Source: Woeseia sp034521225
GTDB lineage: Bacteria > Pseudomonadota > Gammaproteobacteria > Steroidobacterales > Woeseiaceae
Direction of reading: 5' to 3'
Assembly (NCBI GenBank): GCA_034521225.1
Contig: JAXHMR010000024.1
Location: 62,001 to 126,000 of the forward strand
Length of the DNA: 64,000 nucleotides
Shown one piece after another: positions 17,638 to 29,771 of the stretch. Under the pieces are notes generated by a model. The model did not search any database, was not told the DNA's origin, and saw nothing but the letters and a program-made list of their open reading frames with translations. Every line of letters starts with the position of its first letter. Positions within the stretch are counted from its first letter, which is position 1. The position numbers and the translations under genes are program-made.

Positions 17638-19449
17638 TTCGCATCCTTCGATTGCCCAATGTCACGCGTATTCTAGCAGCCTGCCGGACTTCAGGTGACG
17701 GTCGCATGTACAGCGACGTCGGATCGCCGTGTACCGGCTCGCCGTCCAGCAGCGTCAGCAAAACCTTCGTTTCCGAGATCTCCTCCGGTGCGATCGCAAA
17801 CAGGTTGCGATCCAGCACGATCAGGTCGGCCGCCTTGCCGGCCTCGATCGAGCCGGTCAACTCCTCGTGATGGTTGACCCAGGCGCCATTGATCGTGAAC
17901 GCCGCCAGCGCTTCCGGCAGGTTGATGCGCTCATCCGGCAGGAAGACGTCGTCTGTCGCATCGTCCGGATCCTTGCGCGTGACAGCGACTTCAATCTGGT
18001 ACAACGGGTTGGCCGTGGATACCGACCAGTCGCTGCCGAAGGCGATCATGCCACCACTCTTATAGACACTGCGGATCGGATAAAGCCCCTGGCCCCGTTC
18101 GTCGCCGATGTAAGGCAAAGTCAGGTCGGTAATGTACTCGTCGGCAAATGCCCACAGCGGCTGGAAGTTCGCGATGACATCCAGTTCACGGAATCGCGGA
18201 ATATCGGCGGGATCGATCAGTTCGAGGTGAGAGATGTGGTGCCGCAAACCGCGCGCGCGCCATTTTGTTCCCGTGCCTCCTCGACTGCATCGAGCGACTG
18301 GCGGATCGCTGCATCACCGATCGCGTGAAAATGCACCTGGAATCCTTCCGCGTCGAGTTCCGCGACAATCCGGCGCAACGCATCCGGCTCGACCATGGGA
18401 ATACCGCGCGTGTCGCCCTGTTGCAGGTAAGGCTCAAGCATCGCCGCGGTAAAGTTCTCCATCACGCCGTCCTGCATGATCTTGACGGTCGAAACCTTGA
18501 GGCGATCACTCACGTATTCGTCACGCAGCCGCTTGAACTCGGGAATCTGCTCCGTGCCGCGTTCCCGGTCCCACCATTGCGAGCCGACGACGCGCAGGTC
18601 GAGCTCGCCGCGCTGCTCCAGCGCACGATAGGCCTTGAGGTCGTCCTCGCTGACAGCGGCATCCTGAATCGACGTGATACCGTAGCCGTTCAGCATGTCG
18701 ATCGAGTGACGCAGCCCGTCGGTACGCACTTCCTGCGTCACCGGCGGCGTGTGCGCCGACACCAGCCGCATCGCGCCTTCCTGCAGGCTGCCGATCGGCT
18801 CGCCTGTCGCAGGATCACGGTCGATACGCCCGTCGCGCGGGTCCGGCGTGTCCCTGTCGATACCCGCGATCTCCAGGGCCTTGCTGTTTGCCCAGCCCGT
18901 GTGACCGTCCGACGAGGTCAGGTACACGGGCCGGTCCGGCACCAGCTCGTCGAGGACGCGGCGGCTCGGCATGCCACCCGGCCCGAACACCGACATCAGC
19001 CAGCCGCCGCCCAGTATCCATTCGTCATCGCCGGTACGCTCGGCGCACTCGGCAATCGTCTCCCGGTATTGCTCAAGCGATTCGAGTCCGTTCAGGTCGC
19101 ACGCCGCTGCCTCGATGCCGCCGCCGATCGGGTGTATGTGGATATCGTGAAAGGCAGGGAGCATCATGCGGCCGTGCAGATCGACGCGCCGCGTATCCGG
19201 ACCGGCTATCTCGCCAAGGTCCTCGTCCGTGCCCACATAAATGATCCGGCCGTCGCGGATGGCCACAGCCTCTGCCCACGACCGGCTGCCATCCATTGTG
19301 TAAATGCGGCCATTCGTAAAAGCCAGGTCAGCCAGTGGTTCAGCCGCAGGCGCCTCTACCGGCGCGGACTCTTTTGCGCAGCCCGCTGCGAGCATAAGCC
19401 CAAGAAATAACACGCCGGCATGCAGGCGGATTGGTGTTGTAGTTCTCAT
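17630..19449 (-). CDS. Exported amidohydrolase (YtcJ/Amidohydro_3 family lipoprotein; one frameshift)
   Basis: Two frames join near 18245 to give about 605 residues. The protein has a lipoprotein signal (lipobox LAAGC), the metal motif FHDIHIHP, VHFHAIGDAAI, RHHISHLELI and AFGSDWSVSTANP. These are metal ligands of the amidohydrolase superfamily, YtcJ-like subgroup. ATG 19449 has a good GGGGGA ribosome-binding site. The substrate cannot be told from sequence. The joint reads GAR-LRHHISHL after a single small shift. Confidence 0.78.
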
Positions 19450-19531
19450 GCTGTCCCCCGTTACGCAGTATTGGCCGCTGAGCAAATCAGATTTTGCGGG
19501 TTGGCGTCAATTGTAAAGACGCGGATCCCTG

Positions 19532-21074
19532 TTAACCGAGCCGTATCCAGGCGGACTTCATCTGCGTGTAACTGAGCAGGCTCTCCATGCATTTGTCGCG
19601 CGCGTTGCCGGACTGCTTGTAGCCGCCGAACGGCTGCGTCATGTCACCTTCGTCAAAGCAGTTGACCCAGATAACGCCTGCCTCTATTTCCCGGATCAGC
19701 CGGTGCGCGGTCGTCAGGTCCTGCGTCCATACGCCTGCCGCAAGGCCGTAGATCGAGTCATTGGCGATCGTGACCGCCTCGTCGAGGCCATCGAACGGCA
19801 ACACAGCGGCGACGGGGCCGAAAATCTCCTCCTGGGCGATGCGCATCGGACTACTACGACTTCGGTGAACGAGCGTCGGGATTGGCGTAAAGGCGCCACC
19901 TGGTCAGACGCGATCACTCGCCGTACGCAAGGGTTGCTCCTTCGGATCTTGCCGGACTTCGATCATGCCCGGTGCGCGCTCCTGGTGCCTCCCGGGTCAC
20001 CAGCGGTCCGAGGTTGGTGGCCGGATTCGGCGGATCACCGGCCTTGTCGGCGTCGCGCCCGATATCGACGAAGCGCTCGACGAAGGCATCAGTGTATGGC
20101 CCGGTCGACGAGCAGCCGCGAACCAGCAATGGCAGACTTCGCCCAGGATCCCGCGAATATGCCGTTGCAGGCGGCCGTTACCGCCTTGTCGAGATCCGCG
20201 GTGTCCGCCATGAAGACCTGCGGTGACTTGCCGCCGCACTCGAGCGCGACCTTCTTCATCATCTGGATTGGCCGGAATATTGCAGGATCAGCTTGCCGAC
20301 TGCCGCCGACCCGGTGAACGTGATCTTGTCGACATCCTCGTGCAGTGCCAGTGCCTTGCCAGCAACTTCGCCAATACCGTTCAGGACATTGAAGATGCCT
20401 GGCGGACCCTCGGCTTCAACGGAACAGTTCCGCGAGCCTCAGGCATGACAGCGGCGCCTGTTCGGCCGGTTTCAGGATCACCGCATTGCCGGCGGCCAGC
20501 GCCGGCGCGATTTTCCAGACGGCCATCAGCAACGGGTAATTCCACGGCGATATTGCACCGACGACGCCTATCGGCTCACGCAAAACATAGTGCATCACAT
20601 CGTGTTCGGTGTTCGTGACGCTGCCTTCGATCTTGTCTATGCACTCCGCCATGAACCGGATCGTCTCGACCACCGACGGCAGGTCGACGTTCACCATGTC
20701 GCTGATCGGCTTGCCCATATCGAGCGTGTCGAGCACAGCGAGGCGCTCTGCATCCGCATCAATCAGTTCCGTGAACCGGTATAGCACGCCCATGCGTTCG
20801 CGCGGCGCCATGCGCGACCAGGTGCCGGAACGGAATGCCTTGCGCGCTGCCTTGACGGCCTGATCGACGTCGTTTGCCCCGCCCCAGCGGCTGGGCACGG
20901 ATGCGAGCTTCTCGCCAGTTGCCGGTATCTGGATCGCGCGAAGCGGCCGCCGTCGATTGGCTGTCGACGCTGACGGCCATCGATGTACAGGCGCGTATCC
21001 ATAGCATTCAGGGCGCGTTTTGCCGCGGACTGCCAGTCCGCAAGCGTGTGATTCGCAATTGTCTCTATCGTCAT
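19532..21074 (-). CDS. Aldehyde dehydrogenase, PuuC-like (multiple frameshifts)
   Basis: Pieces in several frames assemble into an aldehyde dehydrogenase of about 510 residues. They include the N-terminal MTIETIANHTLADWQ, the cofactor segment VGAISPWNYPLL, KITFTGSAAVGK, LECGGKSPQVF, GEVC with the catalytic Cys near 20145, and FGGYKQSGNARDKCMESL. The C-terminus matches gamma-glutamyl-gamma-aminobutyraldehyde dehydrogenases such as PuuC. ATG 21074 overlaps the stop of the acyl-CoA synthetase. It is the last gene of the leftward catabolic operon and probably oxidises an amino aldehyde. Confidence 0.75.
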
Positions 21075-23200
21075 GATTCCTGCCTCCGGTCATCGTGACC
21101 AATAATCAGCATGCATCCACGCGCACGTGCAGCCGTGTTCGCCGGGCCAGGTAACGGCGTTGACATCCGCCTCGCCGATTACTTCCGCAAGTGCTGCAAC
21201 CATTACGGAAAAGTTCGCCACTGTCTCGCACCAGGCTTCGATATCCGCCGGGGGCTGGCCGCGCACACCGTCGAACAGCGGCCGCAATTTCAGGCGCGCC
21301 AGGCAGCGCTTTGCCCACGCGGCACTGAACGGCGGCAATGCGAACGCCACATCCTTGAGCAACTCGGCATGGATGCCGCCGAACCCGAATACAACGACCG
21401 GGCCGAACTGCGGATCGCGGCGCACACCGAGCAGGGTTTCAATTCCGCCGGTAATCATCGGCGCCACAAGTACCCGCGGCCCGCAGCGGGATGCAAGATC
21501 GTCGTATGCCCGCTCCAGCTCACGATCATCGCCAAGTCCCAGGTGCACGCCTTTCTGCTCCGTCTTGTGAAGCATGCCGGGCATCGCCGTTTTTGCCACC
21601 AGCGGATACCCGAGTTCATTCGCAACCGCGCCAAGCTCGGCCCTGTCGTTGACGAGGCGCGACGGATTGGCGTTGACGCCGAAGTCCGCCAGCAGTTGCA
21701 GCGACTCGTACTCATCGAGCGTAACGCCGCTTTGCAGGCGCGAATGCCAGCGCAGGACGGCCGGGCGCGGTGGCGGCGGTACCCTGCGTCCGCCTCTTTC
21801 ACACGGTGATCATCGCGGTAGTCAAGCAGCAGGCGAACACCGCGCAGGAAGGCCTGCAGGCCATCGAGCACCAGGCAAAGCCGCCGCTGCGTTGCTCGAC
21901 TGCCCGCCGCGCTCGAAGCCGCTGCCCTGCCGCGCCGCGACGAGGGCAACGGGCTTGCCCGCATCCACCAGTGCGCCGATTCCATGGTACTGAATATCAG
22001 CCCGCATAAACCTTGCCGTCGGGCGCGCGGTCGTGCGACACGACGCCGAGGGCGGCACCCGGGTCCTGCATCATCCAGTGTCAGGCTCTTCGTCATCTGT
22101 GCCGCCGCCGTGCCGCCGCCGCGGCTCCAGGCATCGAGCGGATTGACGGCCGGCAGCTCCGGGTCGATGACTTTCTCAAGCAGGCTTACGGTCTTCGGCG
22201 CCAGTTTGGTCATTGGCACGCCCGCGTCCGCCGCGAGATCGATCATCAATTGCCGCTCGCCGCCTGAGTCGTGCAGCGAAACGAGGCCACCGGGCCCGAC
22301 CGGGTGCAATTCCGAGAACAGGATCAGTGCCGTGGCCAGTTCGTCCATGTCACGAACCTGCTGCACTCCGTAGTAATCAAACAGTGCGTCGTAGGTTGCG
22401 GTGTCACCCGCGATGGCGCCCGAATGGGAAACTGCCAGCCGTGCGGCCTCGGCGGTGCGCCCGACCTTGAGCGCGATGACCGGCACGCCGCAGTCGCGCG
22501 CTTTCGCGAGCGCGTCGCGAAATCCCTGCGGATTGCGTGCCGTTTCCATGAACAGGCCGACCGCGCGCGTTTCCGGCAGGTCCAGCACGAAATCGAGATA
22601 GCGGTCCATTGTCACGCCGACCTCGTTGCCGGTTGAGACCGCGACATTGATGCGCAGCCGCTCTTCGCTGTCGATGAGTCCGGACATGCCGGAACCCGAG
22701 TGGCTGATCAGGCTGACGGTACCGGGACCTTCATGATGGCGGCTGTCGAAACCGCAGGCCCAGACATTGTCGCGCACATTGTAGAAGCCCATGCCGTTCG
22801 TGCCGCACAACAACATACCGGCGTCATGCACTTTCCGCCGCAGGCGTTCGCGGAGCGGCGGTGTCGTGTCGTCATCGAGCGTCGTCGCGGACATGATTAC
22901 GGCGGCCGGCACGCCCGCGACGATGGCCTCGTCGAGCGACCCCTCGAGGCGATGGTCGCCGACGGCAAATATCGCCAGGTCCGGCGTTTCCGGCAGCGCT
23001 GCAAAACTCCCGTAGCAGCGCAGCCCGGCGACCTGGTCGTGCCGCGGATTGATCGGGTAAATCGGTCCTTTGAACCCGCCGCGCTTCAGGTTTTCGAGCG
23101 CCCACTCGCCCATCGAGTCCTCGCGCATCGATGCGCCGACAACGGCAACGGCGCGCGGCCTTAGCAGCGGATCAAGCGGATGCGAGGCAGTCGCCGCCAT
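21071..23200 (-). CDS. Acyl-CoA synthetase, NDP-forming type (frameshifted)
   Basis: The N-terminal CoA-binding domain starts LLRPRAVAVVGASMREDSMG. SHSGSGMSG and the phospho-histidine-like AVSHSGAIAGDTATYDALF follow, and in another frame the ATP-grasp end GGIETLLGVRRDPQFGPVVVFG. This is the layout of ADP-forming acetyl/acyl-CoA synthetases. The frame is lost between about 22070 and 21600 and again near 21110. The end at 21071 is supported because a restored frame stops exactly in the ATGA overlap with the aldehyde dehydrogenase. The acyl substrate is unknown. Confidence 0.72.
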
Positions 23201-23224
23201 TTGTGCGGAACCTTAAGCCCGGCG

Positions 23225-24424
23225 TCAGAAATCCCCCGGCGGTGTCGCGCGGCGCCGCGGCGGATCCCAGAACGGCTTGTCGACGACGGTTGCCTTCGCC
23301 ATGACGCGCGACCAGTGCATTTCACGCTGGTAGTAGATTTCCACCCACAACGAGCTGCCGGCCTCGCCGTGCGGCACGCGTACCGTGCCTATGGCGATGT
23401 TCTGCTTGCACACCGGCGACCACGTGGCTGACGTGATAAAGCCCGCCTGCTTCAGTCGGCCGCGCTTCTTTGCGTAGATATAGGAATGGTGGGCCGGCTT
23501 GTTGCCCTCGATATCGAGCTTGACGAGACGCCATTCGGAGCCGCGCCGTTGTTCTTCGGCCAGCGCCCGCCGGCCGTTGAAATTCGGCTTCTTGAAATCG
23601 ACCAGCCAGCCCAGGCCCAGCTCGAACGGTGAGCGCGAGCGGCCGGGACGGACGGTCTCCTCGGCCGGCAGGAAGTCGACGCCCGCGGCCAGGAATCCCG
23701 CCTCGATGCGCGACATCTCGAGCGCATGCGTGCCGATCGGCGTTATGCCTGACCATGCCGGCTTCGAACAGGGCGTCCCACAGTGCTTCGGCATGTGCGG
23801 CGTCGATCCAGAGTTCGTAACCGAGGTCGCCGGTAAAACCGGTCCGTGACACCATCAGCTCCGTACCCTCGAAATCGAAATGCGCGAGGCCGAACGGCTT
23901 CAGGTCCTCAATGCCATCGAGCCCGAGCTTCTTCAGCACGCTGAAGGACGTTGGTCCCTGCACGGCCGAGCGCGGCGATGTCGGCCGTTTCCTCGACGAT
24001 AGTGACATCCATGCCGAAGCGCCGCGGCCTGGAGCCGCGCGAGGTGGCGTTCCGGCGAGCACAGGCGGTATTCACCGTCGCGCAAATGGAACAGCGTGCC
24101 GTCATCGATGACCTGGCCCTGGTCATTGCACCAGACGGCATACGCCACTCGCCCGACGCGTATCTTGTGCATGTCGCGCGTCACCAGCCGGTCGATATAG
24201 GCCAGCGCCTCGGGACCGGAAAACGCGGGTTCGACATCGGCGTCAGGTCGTCAAACACCGCGGTGCTGTTCCGGATCGCGCAACATTCAGAGTTCGTGAT
24301 CGTAGAACGCGTCGGCGGACGTATAGCCCTTCCAGCTGTGCCACTCGTTAAGGCGGTCAACCTCGGCAAGTCTTGAATAGAACGGCGACTGCAGGCGCCG
24401 CTGGTTCACTTCCTGAATCGTCAT
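23225..24424 (-). CDS. GcvT-like folate-dependent aminomethyl/methyl transferase (multiple frameshifts)
   Basis: Reconstructed parts match glycine-cleavage T-type proteins: ALAYIDRLVTRDMHKIRVGR, CNDQGQVIDDGTLFHL, MVSRTGFTGDLGYELWI, GTHALEMSRIEAGF and FNGRRALAEEQ. In the family such proteins move a one-carbon unit from an N-methyl or S-methyl substrate to tetrahydrofolate. Frame breaks lie near 24270, 24185, 24030, 23965 and 23765. ATG 24424 overlaps the stop of the next flavoprotein gene. I infer that it demethylates an intermediate of the catabolic cluster. Confidence 0.68.
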
Positions 24425-25963
24425 GACCCTTTCTCCGTTGCGAGGATCGCACGCGCCGCGTTTCGTCCCGCCGCGCCGGACACGTTGCCGCCCGGATGCG
24501 CGCCAGCACCGCACAGGTACAGCCCGTCCAGCGGCATGGCGTACTGGGCAGCGCCGGCAACCGGCCGCACAAACAGGAACTGGTCGAAGGTCAGCTCGCC
24601 ATGGTGCCAGTGGCCGCCGCCCATGCCGAAGCGCTGCTCGAAGTCGGGTGGCGTCAGCAGTTCGGATGCTACCACCCGCCCTTTGAGGTCCGGTGCGTAA
24701 CGGGCAAGTGTGTCCATGATGGCATCTTCGAAGCGCGCGCGTGCCGCGTCGTCCCAGCCCGCTTTAAGCTCGTACGGCGCATACTGCACAACAGCGGACA
24801 TGACGTGCTTGCCGGCCGGTGCGAGCGAGGTATCGCGCAGGCTCGGGAACGTCATTTCAACGACGGGATCCGGCGACGTCTCGCCATACTTGGCGGGATT
24901 GAAAGCACGCTCGACGTAGTCCGCATCCGGTGCAATAACGAGGCGCTCCGCAAAATCCTTCTTGTCGAGACCATTGATCGCCGGCAGCCCGTCCAGCGCG
25001 AGGTGCAGCTTCGCCGCATTACCGCGCATACGCAGGTGATGTATGCGGCGCGCAAAGCCGGTCTCGACATGACGGGTGCCGACCAGGTCCATGATAGTGC
25101 GTTTAGGGTCGGCATTGGACACGACCGTCATGCTCATGAATACATCGTCATCCTCGGTCCGGACACCGGTTGCCCGCCCGTTGTCGACGATGATCTGCCT
25201 GACGCGCTTGCTCGTGCGAATATCAACGCCCTGCTTCTGTGCACTGTCGGCCAGCATTTTCGTAACGGCACCCATGCCGCCTGCCGGACTGGCAATACGT
25301 CCGCCTGTTGCCGCAAGGCGGTACAAGAGCGTCAGGATCGTGTTCGGCGACCGCGGGCCGAGGTGCGTTCCGAGTACTGCATCGAGGCTGATTGCTCCCT
25401 TTAACAATGGGTTCGTGAAGCGTTCCTCGACCTCGTCGTAGATGTTCATGCCGATCAGCCGCAGGAAATCGCGCATGTCAGTCTTGCCCAGCAGCCGCAT
25501 CTTCAGGCCGAGCTGCGCCAGCGTCGCAAGGTCTTCGCGGCCTCCGGCACCCAGCCGGGGTGGCGTCTTGTTCAGGAACGGGCGCAGCAGGACGAAAACT
25601 TCAGCATCTGCTTGTGGAAATCCCGCATCTCGGCCTGTCATTGTCGCCGACACCCTGCACCGATGAACCCTTGATGCGTATGTGCTTGCCATCGTCGGAC
25701 AATGCGATCGTGCTCATGTTGTCAGAGGCAAGGCGGACCTTCAGGCCGAGGTCACGCTCCACCTGTGGCTGCAGGCCGTAGAGCAGGTGCGCGCCGCTCG
25801 ATACCGAGTAGCCGTCGGCAAAAGATTGCGTAACGGCCGCGCCGCCAGCCTGTTCGTTGGCTTCCAGCACCAGCACGCTCTTGCCGGCTTTTGCCAGCAG
25901 GTTGGCGCATACCAGTCCGTTGTGGCCGCCGCCGACCACGATTACATCGAATTGCTCAGTCAT
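24421..25963 (-). CDS. FAD-dependent oxidoreductase, PYROXD2/phytoene-desaturase-like (one frameshift)
   Basis: The N-terminal FAD loop FDVIVVGGGHNGLVCANLLAK starts at 25963. After a shift near 25650 the protein continues to ASPAGGMGAVTKMLADSA and to the C-terminal FAD contact GLYLCGAGAHPGGNVSGAAGR. This is the plan of the PYROXD2 branch of the phytoene-desaturase superfamily. A second homologue lies immediately upstream and overlaps by 8 bases. Tandem flavoproteins next to a GcvT-like gene suggest oxidation of an amine or N-methyl group; the substrate is not known. Confidence 0.76.
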
Positions 25964-27587
25964 CGCCGAAATTCTCCGGTACGGTGTTCTGGCGCTTTAA
26001 GTCCAGCAGAATTTCCCGGGCCGCGTTCGCACCGGGCGCCGCCATAACGCCGCCGCCAGGATGCGTACTCGAGCCGCACATGTACAAGCCACCCACTGGT
26101 CCACGATACTGCGCATAGCCCGGAATCGGACGGTTGAACATGAGCTGGTCCATCGTCAGTTCGCCGTGGAAGATGTTGCCCTCGGTAATACCGATCTCTT
26201 CCTCGATGACCGCCGGCGTGCGAATCTCGACGTGCTCGATGAGATCCTTGAAATCCGGGCTGTAGTTCGCGATCTGGTCGATAACTGTCTGGCCGAACTG
26301 CTCGCGCTCCTCGTCGGTCCAGTCTCGGCCCTCCACCTGCGCCGGACAGTACTGCACGAAACAGCTCATGAAATGCTTGCCCGGTGGCGCCATCGTCGGA
26401 TCAGTGAGCGTCGGAATCATCATGTCGATGTACGGGTCCTTCGACCAGGTGCCTTCCTTCCAGTCGTCATAGGCGCGTTCCATACGCTCCATCGTGTCGG
26501 TGAAATGCATGTCGCCGTCCAGAAGCGGGCTGCCTTTTGGCAGGGCAGGAAACGTTGGCATGCCGTCCAGCGCGATGTTCAGCTTGCCGGAGGAGCCGCG
26601 AATCTTGAAATTCTTGACGCGCCGGTAGAACGTCATCGGTCAAGGTCACTTCTCGTCCATGCATCTGCAGGAACGTGCGTCTTGACGTCCATGCGCGGAG
26701 ACCACGATGTCTGGCCTCGATTTCCTCGCCGTTGGACAGCGCGACGCCGGTCGACCTTGCCGTTGCGCGACGATGATCTGTCGACACCGGCGTCCGGTCC
26801 GCAGCTCGCCGCCATAGGCCTGGAACGCCTCGCGCGATGGCGCTTGGCCACCGCACCCATGCCACCGCGCGCGTAACCCCAGGAGCCGACGTTACCGTCA
26901 ACTTCGCCCATGTAGTGATGCAGCAGCACGTAGGCCGTACCGGGTGAATGAATACCGAGCGCCGTGCCGATGATGCCGCTGCCGGACATCGATGCCTTGA
27001 TGACATCGGTTTCGAAGTATTCGTCGAGATACTCGGCAACGCTCATGGTCCAGAAGCGGATGGTCTCGTACATCCGGTCTTCGCCCATTTCGTAGAACTT
27101 CTTGCCGAGATACGCCAGTTCGGCCAGATCCCGCAGCTTGAAGGATGTCGGATCCGGCGGCGTGCGCAGCAACGAATCGCTGATGAACCGGCACTGGCGC
27201 ATGACATCGGCCGAATAACGCACAGACGCGTCAGCGTCGTGTTTTGAGAAGCGCGCGTATTCACGATACTGCCACCTCGTGATCGATGTAGCTGCCGAGG
27301 TAGTCACCGTTTTCCATGAAATTGCAGCCACCGCCATAGGGTGGCGTAACCTGCAGGCCGTGACGATGCAATTCGAGTGCCCGGAAAATTTCCGGCCGCA
27401 GCAAAGAGCATACATAGGAGCAATTGGAGTAGATCCAGTCCTTGTACAGATTCCGGCTTACGGCCGCACCGCCGATATAGTCGTTTTTTTCAACGCACAG
27501 AACGTCCAGCCCCGACTTCGCAAGGTACGCGGCGTTGGTGAGGCCGTTGTGACCGGCACCAACGACGATAGCGTCATACGTTTTCAT
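25956..27587 (-). CDS. FAD-dependent oxidoreductase, PYROXD2-like, second copy (frameshifted)
   Basis: The start YDAIVVGAGHNGLTNAAYLAK is followed by MSGSGIIGTALGIHSPGTAYV, SWGYARGGMGAVAK and the C-terminal GLYMCGSSTHPGGGVMAAPG. Frame breaks near 27265, 26850-26700 and 26640 interrupt it. It is a paralogue of the next gene, with clearly different sequence, so a heteromeric or two-step enzyme is possible. It lies 38 bp after the aminotransferase. Confidence 0.74.
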
Positions 27588-27625
27588 GGCGCAGAGTGTC
27601 TCCCCTGTTCTTTAGTCAGCGAGTC

Positions 27626-28961
27626 TCATTTTCTGGCGCCAGATACGCCGCTCGCCGCGGTGGTTTTCTGCAGCGTAATGTCCACCGCCTGTTCAAACTT
27701 GTCCAGCGTTTCGGCGAGACATTTCACATCATGAGCCTCACACATGAACCAGGGTTCGCGTGAGTCCGGCTCGACCACAATACCGAGGTCATGCAGGTTC
27801 GGCGCCATGGCATCGTAGAACTCGTAGTTCGAGTTGACCCAGTCACGGTAATTAGCCGGCGCCACCTCGTCGAAGAACAGGCCCGTCATTGACTCGTGGC
27901 CGATAAACGAGTGCGGTATGCCGCGGCTTGCCAGGATCTTGCTCAGGCCCTTGCGCAGTTCACCGCCGTATTTGGCAATATTGGCCAGCGCGTCGGTTTC
28001 ATCGAGTATTTCCAGCGTCTTCGCCGGCCGCGGCCAGTGACACCGAATGGGCGGTGAACGTGCCACCATGCACAACCGAGTCGCCGACATTGCGCATGAC
28101 GTCTTCGCGCCCGGCCACGACGGAGATCGGGTAGCCGTTGGCCATCGCCTTGGCGAACGTGCACAGGTCTGCCTTGACGCCGAAAAGTTCCTGTGCGCCG
28201 CCTCGGGCCACGCGAAAGCCGGTCTTTACTTCATCGACAACCATCAACACGTCGTACTTGTCACACAGTGAGCGCACATCGCGCAAGTACTCACTGGTAG
28301 CCGACAAGCCGCAGCAGTTACCCATGATCGGTTCGATCAGCATCGCGCCGACGACGTTGTGCCAGCGTTTAAGAGTATCTTCGAGTGCGTTGGCGTCATT
28401 CAGCGGCACAGTATGTATCAGCGGCTTGACGATCGCCGGCACGCCGTCGCCGAATGGCAGGACCTCGGGGTCGCCATCCTTCGGGCTCCAGTCCTCCACT
28501 TCCGCGTACCACAGCACCTCGTTGAAGACGCCGTGGTAGCCGCCTTCGAGGACGATATGGCCGTCCTTTCCCGTGTGGGCGCGGGCAATACGCAATGCCG
28601 CCATGACGGCCTCTGTACCAGAGTTGGAGAAGCGGACCAGTTCAGCTGCTGGCACCATCCGGCTGATACGGTCCGCTACTTCATCGAGTTCGGTTGACAG
28701 TGCGAAAACGCCGCCAATATCCATGCCCTCGCGCGCCGCCTGATCAACACGCTCGTCCGCGTAGCCGAGTATCGCGGGGCCAAAGCCGAGGCGGTAATCG
28801 ATGTACTCGTTGTCATCGATATCCCACAGCCGCGCACCTTTGCCCTTTTTGACATATATCGTCCGGTCTTCACCCCAGTAGCGAAAATTCGACGCAACCC
28901 CCAACGGCAGGCGCGTAAGAGCCTTCCTGAAATGGCGATTCGACTTGTCCAGACACCGCAT
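27626..28961 (-). CDS. Class III aminotransferase, glutamate-1-semialdehyde-aminomutase-like (one frameshift)
   Basis: The protein of about 444 residues shows FSNSGTEAVMAALRIAR, LEGGYHGVFNEV, VVDEVKTGFR and the PLP-lysine segment CTFAKAMANGYPISV. It resembles glutamate-1-semialdehyde aminomutase-like transaminases. The frame breaks near 28030. ATG 28961 has a GGAGG site 5 bases upstream; the longer open frame is rejected. It is the first gene of the leftward operon, divergent from the BetI-like regulator, and probably removes or moves an amino group of the catabolised amine. Confidence 0.78.
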
Positions 28962-29028
28962 AGAGCCTCCATGTAACGATGACGGTTGCCAGAATCGCAC
29001 GGATAGGGCCTGGAAGTCCAGAAATCTG

Positions 29029-29046
29029 AATGAATAACCATTCATT
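29029..29046. promoter_or_regulatory. Palindromic operator candidate for the BetI-like repressor
   Basis: The divergent intergenic region holds a perfect inverted repeat AATGAAT-AACC-ATTCATT. It is centred between the aminotransferase and TetR-type genes, 47 bases before the regulator start. TetR regulators usually bind such palindromes in the divergent promoter they control. Confidence 0.6.
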
Positions 29047-29092
29047 TTGTGTCAGACTCGGGGCCTGTGAACCGTTCGCGGGAGGTAGAGGA

Positions 29093-29722
29093 ATGGCGGT
29101 AGCCGAATCAACCAGGACCAGCCGCACCGCAAGCCGCGAACTGCGCCGGCAGCAACTGATCGACGCCACGATCAAGTGTATTTCCCGCAAGGGACTCGGC
29201 AGTACCACGCTTGGCGATGTTGCAAAGATGGCGGGACTGTCACAGGGCATCGTCAACCTGCATTTCAACAGCAAGGAAAACCTGCTAAATGAGACGCTGC
29301 GGTATCTGTCGCAGGAATACCGGTCGCGGTTTGCGCAGGTTCTTGAGAAGTCGCCGCCGTCCGCGGCTGAAAAACTGCTGGCACTGATGGAAATGGATCT
29401 CGGGCCCGCTATCTGCGACCGCCGCAAGCTCGCCGTCTGGTTTGCCTTCTGGGGTGAAGTGAAGGCTGTGCCCACCTACCAGAAAATCTGCGAAGCACAT
29501 GACCTGACCTACAGCGCGCAACTGATCGAACTCTGCCAGACCATTATCGACGAAGGCGCTTATCGTGATATTGACGCCGAAACCGTCACGGATGCCTTAA
29601 GCGCGATGACGGACGGCCTGTGGCTGTCGTACCTGATCAGTCCGCGCACCTTTGATCGTGAAACAGCGCTTGATGCGGTTTACAGTTACCTCCGGGCCGT
29701 ATTCCCGGAACACTACGAGTAA
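29093..29722 (+). CDS. BetI-like TetR family regulator
   Basis: This 209-residue protein has an N-terminal helix-turn-helix: RRQQLIDATIKCISRKGLGSTTLGDVAKMAGLS followed in order by the recognition segment and HFNSKENLL. The WFAFWGEVKA and MTDGLWLSYLI parts resemble BetI, the choline-responsive repressor. ATG 29093 has a GGAGG-containing site upstream. The gene is divergent from the catabolic operon and is followed by transport genes, so it probably senses the substrate and represses both sides. Confidence 0.82.
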   Translation: MAVAESTRTSRTASRELRRQQLIDATIKCISRKGLGSTTLGDVAKMAGLSQGIVNLHFNSKENLLNETLRYLSQEYRSRFAQVLEKSPPSAAEKLLALMEMDLGPAICDRRKLAVWFAFWGEVKAVPTYQKICEAHDLTYSAQLIELCQTIIDEGAYRDIDAETVTDALSAMTDGLWLSYLISPRTFDRETALDAVYSYLRAVFPEHYE

Positions 29723-29771
29723 GGCAGGATGGCTGCCACCACCAGAACACATGACTTTCAGGAGCACATAA

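Noticed and set aside
18265..19410. 381-codon plus-strand frame over the amidohydrolase
   Set aside because: The minus strand carries the metal-ligand motifs and a lipoprotein signal; the plus frame has none.
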